Shown piece after piece: positions 17,680-26,624 of a stretch of 64,000 nt of DNA. Position 1 is the first letter of the stretch; each line of letters starts with the position of its first letter. A model generated the notes under the pieces. It had not been told where the DNA came from and searched no databases. It was given only the letters and a program-made list of their open reading frames with translations. Origin of the DNA: Saccharopolyspora phatthalungensis (GTDB taxonomy: Bacteria > Actinomycetota > Actinomycetes > Mycobacteriales > Pseudonocardiaceae); NCBI RefSeq assembly GCF_014203395.1, contig NZ_JACHIW010000001.1, positions 558,001-622,000 on the forward strand. Direction: 5' to 3'. The position numbers and the translations under genes are program-made.

Positions 17680-18279
17680 TCAATCGCCTTCGCCACCGAT
17701 CCGGTCGCGCCAGGGCCCGCTGGCGAGCAGCCACTGCGGCACGATCTTGACCGGGAACGGGAACTCGGTGGCGAAGGTGTCCTCGCCGAGAACCTGCTGC
17801 ACCTCGCGGTACTCACCGTCCGCCAACCGAAGCTCAACGATCCCCGGCTTCTCATCTTCCGGCGTGACGATCCAGTACGCCTCGATACCGAACTTGGCGT
17901 ACTCGCGACGCTTGGTGTGGTGATCACGAAGGACGCTCTCCGGCGAGACAACCTCGATGGCGAGCAGCGGGGGACGAGTGAGGTGCGTTTCGTCATCCTC
18001 ATCTCGACGTACCAGAACATCGGGGATGCGGTGATGGGTCCGATCGGCGTTGAAGTTGATGCCCGCCCCCTGCAGGACCTCGTATTCTTCAGGCGCCAGA
18101 TGGGTCAGCAGGTACCCCAGTCGGTTCTCGATACGCGAATGCTTGCGCGCTGGCGATGGAGACACGTCAAGCCTCCCGTCGACCAGTTCGTAGCGGCGCC
18201 CGTCGTCGGGTAGCCGTTCCAGATCGTCGGCGGTCATCGGTGCGTGCTGCTCGTTCGCCCGCATGTTCACGACAGTCAT
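17680..18279 (-). CDS. Uma2 family (DUF820) putative endonuclease, copy 2
   Basis: 199 residues, same start (MTVVNMRANE) and same ribosome site as copy 1. The Uma2 core is intact: DDGRRYELVDGRL, RIPDVLVRR, LAIEVVSPES, HTKRREYAKFG. Residues about 60-108 differ from copy 1 (for example HSRIENRLGYLL against HSLVESRLSAYL, and RRDEDDETHL against EAADFEKPYL), while the first 58 and last 80 residues are almost the same. Confidence 0.85.
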   Translation of the reverse strand: MTVVNMRANEQHAPMTADDLERLPDDGRRYELVDGRLDVSPSPARKHSRIENRLGYLLTHLAPEEYEVLQGAGINFNADRTHHRIPDVLVRRDEDDETHLTRPPLLAIEVVSPESVLRDHHTKRREYAKFGIEAYWIVTPEDEKPGIVELRLADGEYREVQQVLGEDTFATEFPFPVKIVPQWLLASGPWRDRIGGEGD

Positions 18280-18349
18280 CCTGCCTCCTGTTCTGCACGG
18301 AGGCCAGTATTGCGAGACACCCCTGGTCACGAACGGGCGATCACGTGTG

Positions 18350-18718
18350 TCAGGAACGGGTCAGGACCGCTGTGAACTGCCGGCCGCAGATGGGGTGTTC
18401 GACGGCATCGCGGAGGACGGCGTTGATCCGGCTGAAAGCCTTCGGGTCGTGCTCGGCAAGCGTTTGGAAGCCCGACCAGACCAGGACGTGCTCGCCCTCC
18501 GGCAGCCAGGACAGGTCCGTCAGGCAGTCATAGAGCGCGTCCAGGTTGCGGCCGGCCCACTCCGGGAAGTTCAGCACCGCGGCGATCCCGTCCAGGGTCG
18601 TTCGCTTGCTCACCAGGTCGGCACCGTCCAGGACATGCGCGACCGCGCCGCGCTGCTCCACCTCATCTACGGCCTCGCGCGCAGTGACGTCGGCGGACGG
18701 CTGCTCCATCTCGCTCAC
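18350..18718 (-). CDS. Barstar family ribonuclease inhibitor
   Basis: 122 residues from GTG 18718, chosen because AAGGAG lies six bases upstream; an ATG at 18763 and a TTG at 18772 are alternatives. The barstar core is clear: LDGIAAVLNFPEWAGRNLDA and DCLTDLSWLP, with the Asp-rich helix that plugs the RNase active site. It lies just downstream of the ribonuclease gene on the same strand and is the expected immunity protein. Its 3' end is copied in the tandem duplication. Confidence 0.88.
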   Translation of the reverse strand: MSEMEQPSADVTAREAVDEVEQRGAVAHVLDGADLVSKRTTLDGIAAVLNFPEWAGRNLDALYDCLTDLSWLPEGEHVLVWSGFQTLAEHDPKAFSRINAVLRDAVEHPICGRQFTAVLTRS

Positions 18719-18768
18719 CGTCGGCTCCTTCCGCACCTTGCTGGCCCACTTCGTTGCGAACATCGCAT

Positions 18769-19179
18769 TCAACCCGCCGCGTTGACAACCACAAATGACT
18801 CGTAATGATCGCTGGTGTAGTAAAGCTCGGAATGACCACCGGTGACCAGCCTCCGGGCTCCGCGATCGGGTGAGCCCGGGGTCGGCACGGTGTACTCGTG
18901 GTAGTAGCCCGCCGCCTGGCCCGGCAGGATGTGCTCCCGGTTACCGAACACCGAGCCGTCCTTGCCGGGGAACGGGAACGGCCCGCCCTTGATGATCAGC
19001 CGCCAGGTCTGGCCAGCCTCCGGCGGAAGCGCGGACAGTTCTTGCACCGGCAGGCCCGACTCCGCGCCGGGCACGGCCTGCTGCGTCCCGGCTCCGGCGT
19101 AGTCGCGGACGAACCAGCCGATAACGACCAGCGCGATCAGCCCGACCAGCGCCGCCGAGATGCGCCTGCGCGAGGTCAC
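18769..19179 (-). CDS. Membrane-anchored or secreted ribonuclease (barnase / RNase Sa type)
   Basis: 136 residues from GTG 19179, which overlaps the upstream stop (GTGA). Residues about 7-25 form one hydrophobic segment after RRR, so the protein is exported or anchored. The C-terminal part is a microbial guanyl-specific RNase: GYYHEYTVPTPG with Glu95, RGARRLVTGG with Arg109/110, and YYTSDHYESF with His125 match the Glu-Arg-His catalytic set of RNase Sa and barnase. The inhibitor gene follows. Likely a secreted toxin or nutrient RNase, with cytoplasmic protection by barstar. Confidence 0.88.
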   Translation of the reverse strand: MTSRRRISAALVGLIALVVIGWFVRDYAGAGTQQAVPGAESGLPVQELSALPPEAGQTWRLIIKGGPFPFPGKDGSVFGNREHILPGQAAGYYHEYTVPTPGSPDRGARRLVTGGHSELYYTSDHYESFVVVNAAG

Positions 19180-19406
19180 GCCGCGGTCCCCTTCCGCCCG
19201 CCGTCCCGGCGGCCAACCGGGGGTTCCGCGTCCCGGACCCTCGTCAGCTTCGCGCCGAGGCGGTCGATGCCACGGTCGATCACGCGCGCGAGGGCCCAGC
19301 ACAGCGGCAGCAGCACCGCCAGCACCAGGGTCACCTGCAACGGGTACGCCAGCTGCACGAGCCACAGCTCGACGCCGTCATACCACTCGACCAGCCACTC
19401 CAACAC
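19176..19406 (-). CDS. Small membrane protein coupled to the ribonuclease
   Basis: 76 residues from GTG. One strong hydrophobic segment (VQLAYPLQVTLVLAVLLPLC region, residues about 17-38) is followed by a basic tail. Its stop overlaps the ribonuclease start. No family is recognised; the coupling suggests that it acts with the ribonuclease, for example in export or anchoring. Confidence 0.6.
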   Translation of the reverse strand: MLEWLVEWYDGVELWLVQLAYPLQVTLVLAVLLPLCWALARVIDRGIDRLGAKLTRVRDAEPPVGRRDGGRKGTAA

Positions 19407-19510
19407 AGAGCGTCAGGGTACGCGCGCTCCGTCGGTGATGTGCGCCGCCCCGGCTCCACTCACCGCTACCCCGCGTGCGCACCTCGCGCGGGGCAGCACG
19501 GTTTCATGGC

Positions 19511-19544
19511 GAAAGCGACCGTCGCCCGGGTGACGGTCGCTTTC
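19511..19544. terminator. Strong hairpin between mmsB and the ribonuclease genes
   Basis: GAAAGCGACCGTC (19511-19523) and GACGGTCGCTTTC (19532-19544) form a perfect 13-bp stem with an 8-base loop, 20 bases downstream of the mmsB stop. It is a likely terminator for the valine operon. Confidence 0.75.
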
Positions 19545-19564
19545 CCCGACATGACCACGGCGCG

Positions 19565-20455
19565 TCAGCGCTGGTCGGAATGGTCCCGGACGGACTTGAT
19601 GATCGCGCCGAAGTCGAAGCCGCCGCCACCCTCGTCGTTGAACCGCTGGTAGAGCTCGGTGGCCAGGCGGCCGATCGCGGCGTCCGTGCCGCTCTGCTCC
19701 GCCGCCGAGGTGGCCAGCTTGAGGTCCTTGAGCATCAGTGCCGCGGCGAACCCGGGCTCGTAATCGTGGTTGGCGCGGCTGGTCTCCACCAGGTCCGGCA
19801 CCGGGCAGTTGGTGGTGAGCGCCCAGCACTGCCCGGTCGAGATCGACGCCACGTCGTAGAGCGCCTGATGCGAGAGCCCCAGCCGCTCGCCGAGCACGAA
19901 CGCCTCGCTGACCGCGACCATCGACGCACCGAGGATGAGGTTGTTGCACATCTTGGTGACCTGGCCGTTGCCGGGCCCGCCGCAGTGGATCACCTTGCGC
20001 GCCATCGGTTCCAGCAGCGGCTCCGCGCGATGGAAGTCCTCCTCGGCACCGCCCACCATGAACGTCAGGGTGCCCGCCTCGGCGCCTGCGGTGCCGCCGG
20101 AGACCGGGGCGTCGATCGACCCGAACCCGGCCTCGGCCGCCCGCAGGTGCGCCTCGCGGGCGTCCGCGACGTCAACGGTGGAGGAGTCGATGAGCAGCGT
20201 GCCGGGCTTGGCCGCGGCGAGCACCTCGTCGTAGAGGGACAGCACGTGCTTGCCGCTGGGCAGCATGGTGATGACCGCATCGGCGTCGGTGACGGCCTCG
20301 GGCACCGACGCCACCGTGGTCACGCCGTGCCGGTCGGCGACCTCCAGCGCCGCCGGGATCAGGTCGAACCCCTGTACCCGGTGACCGGCCTTGACGAGGT
20401 TCGCCGACATCGGACCGCCCATGTGGCCCAGCCCGATGAAACCGATGACAGCCAT
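19565..20455 (-). CDS. mmsB: 3-hydroxyisobutyrate dehydrogenase
   Basis: 296 residues from MAVIGFIG, which has GGGAA upstream; a start two codons earlier is also possible. The NAD-binding GFIGLGHMGGPM, the substrate-binding DAPVSGGTAGAEAG and the catalytic-Lys region GNGQVTKMCNN are all visible. It oxidises 3-hydroxyisobutyrate to methylmalonate semialdehyde in valine breakdown. Last gene of a four-gene operon. Confidence 0.94.
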   Translation of the reverse strand: MAVIGFIGLGHMGGPMSANLVKAGHRVQGFDLIPAALEVADRHGVTTVASVPEAVTDADAVITMLPSGKHVLSLYDEVLAAAKPGTLLIDSSTVDVADAREAHLRAAEAGFGSIDAPVSGGTAGAEAGTLTFMVGGAEEDFHRAEPLLEPMARKVIHCGGPGNGQVTKMCNNLILGASMVAVSEAFVLGERLGLSHQALYDVASISTGQCWALTTNCPVPDLVETSRANHDYEPGFAAALMLKDLKLATSAAEQSGTDAAIGRLATELYQRFNDEGGGGFDFGAIIKSVRDHSDQR

Positions 20456-20502
20456 TGTCATTTCCCTTTCTGCGCTGGAACTTTCGTCAAGGCCGCCGCG
20501 GC

Positions 20503-21537
20503 TCAGCCGAACAGGTTCGGCTCGTCCGCGACTGGTTCGAAGAACTTATCGACCCGGGAATCGTCCACATCGGACAACTCCGCCGGGGACCACTGCGGGT
20601 TGCGGTCCTTGTCCACCAGGGTCGCCCGCACGCCCTCGATAAAATCGCCGATGCGCACGCACGCCACGGCCAGCCGGTACTCCTGGACGAGGGCCTCCTC
20701 CAGCGAGCCGTAGTCGCTGCGCAGGGCCTTGCGGGTGACCTTGAGCGACGTCGGCGACTTCTGCCCGATCGCCTCGGCGCTCTTGCGGGCGGCTTCCTCC
20801 GGCCGTTCGCGCAGACGCCGCAGGATCTCCTCGACGTCGTCGGCCGAGTACGCTGCGTCGATCCACTCCCGCTGCGCGGCCAGCGGTGCCTCGGGGGCGG
20901 GCTCGGCGAACTTCCGCAGCACCTCGTCCACCGCGCCGGTGGACAGCGCGTCGATGAGCTCCGGCAGGTTCGCGCTGTTGACGTAGTAGTCGGCCAAACC
21001 GCAGTAAAGCGCGTCGGCGCCGCCGACCGGCGCACCGGTCAGCGCCAGGTGCGTGCCGAGTCCCCCGGGGGCGCGGGACAGCAGGTAGGTGCCGCCGACG
21101 TCGGGGATGAAGCCGATGCCGACCTCCGGCATGCCGACCTTGGAGCGCTCGGTGACCACCCGGTGCGAGCCGTGCGCGGTGATGCCGACGCCGCCGCCCA
21201 TGCAGATGCCGTCCATGATTCCGACGACCGGCTTCGGGTAGCGCGCCAGCGCCGAATCGAGCCGGTACTCCTCGATCCAGAAGGTGGCGGGCAGCGACTC
21301 GTCACCGGCCTTCGCCGCCTCGTGTAGTGCGCGGATATCGCCGCCCGCGCACAGCCCGCGCTCCCCTGCTCCGTCGATCAGGATCGCCTGGATGTGCTCG
21401 GCGGTGCGCCACTGCTCCACCGCCTGCGCCATCGCCCGAACCATCCCCAGCGTCAGGGAGTTGAGCGCCTTGGGGCGATTGAGCGTGATCCGTCCGAGCG
21501 ATCCCTGTTCGCGGACCAGGATCTCGGGCTCAGTCAT
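20503..21537 (-). CDS. 3-hydroxyisobutyryl-CoA hydrolase (enoyl-CoA hydratase/isomerase family)
   Basis: 344 residues from MTEPEILV, longer than ordinary enoyl-CoA hydratases and matching the hydrolase subfamily. Visible blocks: LNRPKALNSL, GLCAGGDIRAL, GIMDGICMGGGVGI, and MPEVGIGFIPDVGGTYLLSR. It frees 3-hydroxyisobutyrate from its CoA ester, the step before mmsB. It lies 47 bp upstream of mmsB and 43 bp downstream of the acyl-CoA dehydrogenase. Confidence 0.88.
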   Translation of the reverse strand: MTEPEILVREQGSLGRITLNRPKALNSLTLGMVRAMAQAVEQWRTAEHIQAILIDGAGERGLCAGGDIRALHEAAKAGDESLPATFWIEEYRLDSALARYPKPVVGIMDGICMGGGVGITAHGSHRVVTERSKVGMPEVGIGFIPDVGGTYLLSRAPGGLGTHLALTGAPVGGADALYCGLADYYVNSANLPELIDALSTGAVDEVLRKFAEPAPEAPLAAQREWIDAAYSADDVEEILRRLRERPEEAARKSAEAIGQKSPTSLKVTRKALRSDYGSLEEALVQEYRLAVACVRIGDFIEGVRATLVDKDRNPQWSPAELSDVDDSRVDKFFEPVADEPNLFG

Positions 21538-21580
21538 GATGCGACTCCGTCCTGTGCTGGCCACCCCGAGCCGGTGGCGG

Positions 21581-22750
21581 TCACGCCGCCAGCAGTCCCC
21601 GCGAGATGATCAGCCGCATGATTTCGTTGGTACCTTCCAGGATCTGATGCACCCGCAGGTCGCGGACGATCTTCTCCAGGCCGTACTCGGCAAGGTAGCC
21701 GTATCCACCGTGGATCTGAAGTGCCTCGTTCGCGACCGCGAACCCCACGTCGGTGGCCAGCCGCTTGGCCATCGCGCACAACCGGGTGGCCGCCGGGTCC
21801 CCGACGTCCAGTGCCCAGGCGGCCCGCCACAGCAGCAGCCGGGCGGCTTCCAGGTCGGTGACCATGTCGGCGAGCTTGAACTGCAGCACCTGGAACTCGC
21901 TGAGCTTGGAGCCAAAGGCGCTGCGTTCCCGCACGTAGTCCAGGCTCTTGTCGAGCGCGGCCTGCGCGCCGCCCAGCGAGCAGGCCGCGATGCTGAGACG
22001 ACCGCCGTCCAGCCCCGCCATGGCGATCCGGAAGCCGATGCCCTCCTCGCCGAGCCGCTGGTCGGCGGGCACCCGGACGCCGTCGAAGATCACCTGCCGG
22101 GTCGGTTGGGCGTTCCAGCCCATCTTCTTCTCGTTGGCTCCGAAGGACAGTCCCTCGGAGCCGCCTTCCACGATGAAGGTGGAGATGCCCTTCGCGCCCG
22201 GTTCGCCGGTGCGGGCCATCACCACGTAGACGTCCGAGGTGCCGCCGCCGGAGATGAACTGCTTGACGCCGGTGATCAGGTAGTCATTGCCGTCGCGAAC
22301 CGCTCGGGTTTGGATCGCCGCCGCGTCCGAGCCCACGCCGGGTTCGGTGAGGCAGTAGCTGACCAAGCGTTGCATCGAGCACAGCTCAGGCAGCCAGCGA
22401 GCTCGCTGCTCGGCCGTGCCGAAGCGGTCGATCATGCCGACACACATGTTGTGGATCGAGATGTAGGCGGCGATGGACGGGTCGCCGGTGGCCAGCGCCT
22501 CGAAGATCAGGGCCGAGTCGAACCGGCTCAGCCCGCTGCCGCCGAACGAGTCGTCGACGTAGATCCCGCCGATGCCGAGCTGTCCGGCGGCGCGCAGCGC
22601 GTCGATCGGGAAGTGCTTGGCCTGGTCCCACTCGATGGCGTGCGGGGCGAGCTGTTCGGCGGCGAATTCCCGCGCAGTCTGCTGGATCGCGCGCTGGTCC
22701 TCGGTGAGCTCGAACGGCGACACCGGACCGGCAACCGCTGCAACGGACAT
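21581..22750 (-). CDS. Acyl-CoA dehydrogenase (probably isobutyryl-CoA dehydrogenase)
   Basis: 389 residues. FAD and substrate motifs are seen: YCLTEPGVGSDAA, TGVKQFISGGG, and the C-terminal QIHGGYGYLAEYGLEK with the region near EGTNEIMRLIISR that carries the catalytic Glu of the family. The isobutyryl-CoA substrate is inferred from the valine operon. GGGGAGGG serves as the ribosome site. A short tandem repeat lies in its leader. Confidence 0.88.
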   Translation of the reverse strand: MSVAAVAGPVSPFELTEDQRAIQQTAREFAAEQLAPHAIEWDQAKHFPIDALRAAGQLGIGGIYVDDSFGGSGLSRFDSALIFEALATGDPSIAAYISIHNMCVGMIDRFGTAEQRARWLPELCSMQRLVSYCLTEPGVGSDAAAIQTRAVRDGNDYLITGVKQFISGGGTSDVYVVMARTGEPGAKGISTFIVEGGSEGLSFGANEKKMGWNAQPTRQVIFDGVRVPADQRLGEEGIGFRIAMAGLDGGRLSIAACSLGGAQAALDKSLDYVRERSAFGSKLSEFQVLQFKLADMVTDLEAARLLLWRAAWALDVGDPAATRLCAMAKRLATDVGFAVANEALQIHGGYGYLAEYGLEKIVRDLRVHQILEGTNEIMRLIISRGLLAA

Positions 22751-22770
22751 GTCCGTACCCTCCCCTTTTT

Positions 22771-22806
22771 AGCACTTTTGGCGCTTTTAGCACTTTTGGC
22801 GCTTTT
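22771..22806. repeat. 18-bp tandem repeat between mmsA and the acyl-CoA dehydrogenase
   Basis: Two exact copies of AGCACTTTTGGCGCTTTT, followed by a partial third. On the coding strand it gives alternating AAAAG tracts just before the ribosome site of the dehydrogenase gene. It could act on translation or transcript stability, or be neutral slippage. Confidence 0.75.
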
Positions 22807-22820
22807 GGCACCCACCCGGA

Positions 22821-24320
22821 TCAGTGCATGGTCGGAATGGTGAAGCTGGCGCCTTCCTTGAGGCCGGAGGGCCAGCGCGAGGTGACCGTCTTGGTCTTGG
22901 TGTAGAAGCGGATCGAGTCCGGCCCGTGCTGGTTGAGGTCGCCGAATCCGGACCGCTTCCAGCCGCCGAAGGTGTGGTAGGCGATGGGCACCGGGATCGG
23001 CACGTTGACGCCGACCATGCCGGTGTTGACGCGGGAGACGAACTCGCGCGCGGCGTCGCCGTCGCGGGTGAAGATTGCCACGCCGTTGCCGTACTCGTTC
23101 TCGCTGGGCAGCCGGACCGCCGCGTCGTAGTCGGCGGCGCGGACCACCGACAGCACCGGGCCGAAGATCTCCTCCCGGTAGATCCGCATGTCCGCTGTGA
23201 CGTGGTCGAACAGCGAGGCGCCCAGGAAGAACCCGTCCTCATGCCCGGACAATTGGAAGTCCCGGCCGTCGACCAGCAGTTTCGCGCCCTCGTCGACGCC
23301 GACGCCGATCAGATCGCGGACCCGCTGCCACGCCTGCTTGGTCACCAGCGGGCCGAAGTCGGCGGACTGGTCGAAGCTGGTCCCGATCTTCAGCCGGTGC
23401 ACCCGCTCGACGAGCTTGTCGACAAGCGCGTCCGCGGTGGCCTCGCCGACCGGCACGGCGACCGAGATCGCCATGCAGCGCTCCCCGGCGGAGCCGTAGC
23501 CCGCGCCGATCAGCGCGTCGGCGGCCTGGTCCAGGTCCGCGTCGGGCATCACGATCAGGTGGTTCTTGGCACCGCCGAAGCACTGGGCGCGCTTCCCGTG
23601 GGCGGCCGCGGTCGAGTAGATGTACTCGGCGATCGCCGACGAGCCGACGAAGCCGACGGCCTCGATGCGGGGTTCGATCAGGATCGCGTCCACCGCGGTC
23701 TTGTCGCCGTTGATCACGTTGAAAATGCCCGGCGGCAACCCGGCCTCGATGAACAGCTCGGCCAGCCGCAGCGGCACCGAGGGGTCGCGTTCGGATGGCT
23801 TGAGCACGAAGGCATTGCCGCAGGCGATCGCCGGTGCCGCCTTCCACAGCGGGATCATCGCCGGGAAGTTGAACGGGGTGATGCCGGCGACCACGCCCAG
23901 CGGTTGCCGCAGCGAGTACACGTCGATGCCGGTGCCGACGCTCTCGCTGTACTCGCCCTTGAGCAGGTGCGGGATGCCGACGGCGAACTCGACGACCTCC
24001 AGGCCGCGCTGGATGTCGCCCTTGGCGTCGGCGACGGTCTTGCCGTGCTCGGAGGCGAGCAGCCTTGCCAGCGACTCCATCTCGTCGTTGACGAGCTGGA
24101 GGAACCGCATCAGCACCCGCGCCCGCTTCTGCGGGTTCTGCGCCGCCCATGCCGGCTGCGCCTCGGCGGCGTTGTCGACCGCCGCCGCGACCTCCTCCGC
24201 CGAGGCCAGCGGCACCCTGGCCTGCACTTGCCCGGTGTTGGGATCGAACACGTCACCGAAGGCGCCGGACGTCCCCGCCACGCGCTTGCCGCCGATGAAG
24301 TGCTCCAGCTCGTTGGTCAT
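22821..24320 (-). CDS. mmsA: Methylmalonate-semialdehyde dehydrogenase (CoA-acylating)
   Basis: 499 residues from MTNELEHFIGG, with AAGGTG upstream. An aldehyde dehydrogenase with GITPFNFPAMIPLWKAAP, NHLIVMPDADLDQA and the catalytic Cys in GSAGERCMAIS (C282); Arg in this region and the ending are typical of MmsA. It makes propionyl-CoA and CO2 from methylmalonate semialdehyde. First gene of the valine operon; a perfect palindrome lies 130 bp upstream. Confidence 0.94.
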   Translation of the reverse strand: MTNELEHFIGGKRVAGTSGAFGDVFDPNTGQVQARVPLASAEEVAAAVDNAAEAQPAWAAQNPQKRARVLMRFLQLVNDEMESLARLLASEHGKTVADAKGDIQRGLEVVEFAVGIPHLLKGEYSESVGTGIDVYSLRQPLGVVAGITPFNFPAMIPLWKAAPAIACGNAFVLKPSERDPSVPLRLAELFIEAGLPPGIFNVINGDKTAVDAILIEPRIEAVGFVGSSAIAEYIYSTAAAHGKRAQCFGGAKNHLIVMPDADLDQAADALIGAGYGSAGERCMAISVAVPVGEATADALVDKLVERVHRLKIGTSFDQSADFGPLVTKQAWQRVRDLIGVGVDEGAKLLVDGRDFQLSGHEDGFFLGASLFDHVTADMRIYREEIFGPVLSVVRAADYDAAVRLPSENEYGNGVAIFTRDGDAAREFVSRVNTGMVGVNVPIPVPIAYHTFGGWKRSGFGDLNQHGPDSIRFYTKTKTVTSRWPSGLKEGASFTIPTMH

Positions 24321-24447
24321 GTCGCAACGCACCTTCCGCCGACCCGGTCGGTAATTACTAGGAAGCCAAACCTTTTGTACTCCAATCTTTCCCAGAAACC
24401 GGACCAACGCAACAGGTGCGCTCCGTCACAGCACCCATTCGATTCGC

Positions 24448-24466
24448 CGACTGTTGACAGTCAACA
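24448..24466. promoter_or_regulatory. Palindromic operator candidate upstream of mmsA
   Basis: TGTTGAC-A-GTCAACA (24452-24466) is a perfect 15-bp palindrome, typical in size and style of GntR/FCD regulator sites. The 12 bases CGACTGTTGACA here (24448-24459) recur, on the other strand, in the control region of the GntR gene at 27957. Confidence 0.5.
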
Positions 24467-24563
24467 ATTAGTAGCCCGACCGCGAGAAGGCGGAACTCCA
24501 TCGCCGCACCGGGGCCGAAGTGTCCACTTCGGATGGTGGCTGAGCCGCTGCGCGCTCGGGTGG

Positions 24564-25088
24564 TCAGCCCTTGAGGTGCCTGTCGAGCATGGCTTCGAGT
24601 TCGGCGCTGAGCGGGAGCTCGTCGGCTGCCGAGACCCAGGCGTAGGCGTCGTGTTCGGTCAGCCGCACGTCGTCGATCGCGGTGACGGTGACCGACCAGG
24701 TGTGCTGTCGGTTGTACGTGCCGCGCTGGGCGATGTAGTCGAACGCGCCGAGATATCCGGTGACCTCGGCGATGTGCAGCCCGGTTTCTTCGACGACCTC
24801 GCGGTGCAGCGCGGTGCCCAGATCTTCGCCGGGATCGACCTTGCCGCCGGGGAATTCCCATTCACCGCCACGGGAATCCGTCTCGGACCGGCGCACCAGC
24901 AGGACCCGCCCACCAGAGTCGATGAGGGCCGCGACGATCTGCTGCTGCACGCCGTCGGCAGCGTCTTGTCGGGCCAGATCGGCCACTTCGGCCAAGTGCA
25001 TGCGGACCGTCCTCCCAGGCTTTTCGCCACCGTACCGCAGGTGCCGGTCCGGCAGCGCGGCACTAGCGCAGTCGGCCAGGAAGTCCAC
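24564..25088 (-). CDS. NUDIX hydrolase (MutT-like)
   Basis: 174 residues, possibly shorter (MHLAEVADL at about residue 30 is an alternative start). The complete Nudix box GX5EX7REUXEEXGU is present as GGKVDPGEDLG and REVVEETGL. EWEFPGGK just before it is typical of MutT-type enzymes that hydrolyse nucleotide triphosphates such as 8-oxo-dGTP. Substrate unknown. It is alone on the minus strand, between the valine operon and the IS remnant. Confidence 0.85.
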   Translation of the reverse strand: MDFLADCASAALPDRHLRYGGEKPGRTVRMHLAEVADLARQDAADGVQQQIVAALIDSGGRVLLVRRSETDSRGGEWEFPGGKVDPGEDLGTALHREVVEETGLHIAEVTGYLGAFDYIAQRGTYNRQHTWSVTVTAIDDVRLTEHDAYAWVSAADELPLSAELEAMLDRHLKG

Positions 25089-25310
25089 AATGGTCGAAGC
25101 ACAGCGGATCGACTCCGCTGGGGCTCGTCAATTTCAATGGGCCTTTTCCATCCTGATCTTGGCTGGCCAGAGGGTGTGGACGCGGGCGGTGGAGGTTGTG
25201 GGCGGCCTGGTCAAGGGCATGATCGTTTCCGTTGGTCATCTGACACCGGACGGGGACTCGGAGCAGCCGTGATCGTGATCATGTTGCGGGAAGAGAAGAC
25301 AGACGCCCTC

Positions 25311-26432
25311 GGCGGGTTTGAATGGTTCGTGACAACACAATCGAGCCCCGCCGAGGGCGCAGAGCCCATTATGTATCGGGTCCGGCTTACGCTGTCGAAG
25401 ACCACGATCGACTACGTCGCCTCGCTGATCACCGCCCACTGCAAGAAGATCGGCTCCCGCTGGCGCAAAGCCACTCCGGGCAAGCAGGCGATCATCGCGC
25501 TTGCGGTACTGCGTCACGACCAGCGGCTGCTGGACATGGCCGGCGGCAACGGGGTCTCGGCATCCACGATCAGCAGGTGGGTCGCCGAAGTCATCGACCT
25601 ACTGGCCGCCGCGCCCCCGCCTGGACCGCGTGCCGGCCAACGCCGCCCGCGCCGGAGCGGACATGATGCTGCTGGATGGCACCCTCGTGCGCACCCAGCG
25701 GCGCACGGGTCGCGCCAACCGGGCCAACTACAGCGGTAAACACAAAGCCCACGGCCTGCTGTTTCTCGCCCTCACCGACGCCCACGGCAACCTGCTGTGG
25801 ATCTCCGCGTCCGCACCCGGCCGGGCCTGGGAACCACCACCTCACGCCGCAACAAGCTCACCCCGAAACTCCGCGAGCACGGCCTGGGCGCCGTAGCCGA
25901 CCTGGGATTCACCGGCCTGGAAGACGACCCCGACGACCCGGTCATCACACCGGCCGCCGCGCGGCCCGCTGCCGCCCGATCACCGACGCCCAGAAGCAGG
26001 CCAACCAGCTCCTCGCCCGGGAACGCGCCGCCTGCGAACACGGTTTCGCCGACCTGAAGAACTGGCGCATCCTCACCCGGCTGCGCATGCACACCCGCAA
26101 CGCCACCCGCCTGCAGCGAGCACTGCTGGTGCTGACCAACCTGGAAATCGCCCGCTGACGAACAACCACGATCGTGCAGGCCGAGACGACGTTGCCCCTG
26201 GCCATGTCCGGCAAGCGTTGAGCGTGACGCAGTACGTCCGGCGCGATGATCGCCTGCGCGCGCGGGGGGTGGCTTTGCGCCGGCGGAAGCCGATTTCCTT
26301 ACGCCAGACCGGAGATCAGGTCGCCGACGGTCTGTAGCGTGCGGGTGAAGACCGGCGGCTGGCCCTGGTACAAAATGGGCGCTGCGCCCTCGGCGAGGTT
26401 TTTTATGTTGTCACGAACCCATTCGAACCGCC
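25311..26432. mobile_element. Remnant of an IS5-type insertion sequence with long inverted ends
   Basis: The left end (25311-25363) and the right end (about 26384-26432, read in reverse) share GGTTCGTGACAACA and CGCCGAGGGCGCAG with a more variable middle, giving imperfect inverted repeats of about 50 bp. They flank a dead transposase. About 225 bp between the transposase stop and the right end hold nothing I can read. Target-site duplications are not evident. Length about 1.1 kb, normal for the family. Confidence 0.75.
25371..26158 (+). pseudogene. IS5-type DDE transposase, frameshifted
   Basis: Starts as MYRVRLTLSKTTIDY with a helix-turn-helix, then continues in three other reading frames: a shift in the C-run near 25615, one near 25830 and one near 25950. 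Recognisable parts are LLDGTLVRTQRRTG (first Asp), GAVADLGFTGLEDDP (second Asp) and ERAACEHGFADLKNWRIL (Glu), the DDE triad of the DDE_Tnp_4/HARBI-like family. Three frameshifts make it inactive unless sequencing errors are involved. Confidence 0.82.
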
Positions 26433-26624
26433 GCGGGCCACCTTTTTCGTTTTCCCCGGCCGTGATCGCGATCACGCTGCCGTGGGCTGAGGGACGGTGT
26501 CAGATGATCAACCTTGATGATCATGACTCTGACCAGCCCACTCACGCCTCGCCGCCCACGTCCACCCCACCTGACCTGCAAAGATCAGGATCAAGAAAGC
26601 TCAATGGAAATCGGCGTGCCGCGC

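Larger units (their letters stand above)
16595..18415. repeat. Tandem duplication of about 0.91 kb carrying Uma2 genes
   Basis: Unit 1 is 16595-17507 and unit 2 is 17508-18415. Each runs from inside the 3' end of the enoyl-CoA hydratase, through a whole minus-strand Uma2 gene and its promoter, to the 3' end of the barstar gene. Unit 2 therefore begins with a dead hydratase tail and unit 1 ends with a dead barstar tail. The outer parts and the promoter region are nearly identical, while the middle of the Uma2 genes differs strongly. Confidence 0.88.

Noticed and set aside
22824..25739. 971-codon plus-strand frame over mmsA, the NUDIX gene and the IS
   Set aside because: Antisense shadow in GC-rich DNA, except that its last about 120 codons coincide with the first frame of the dead transposase.
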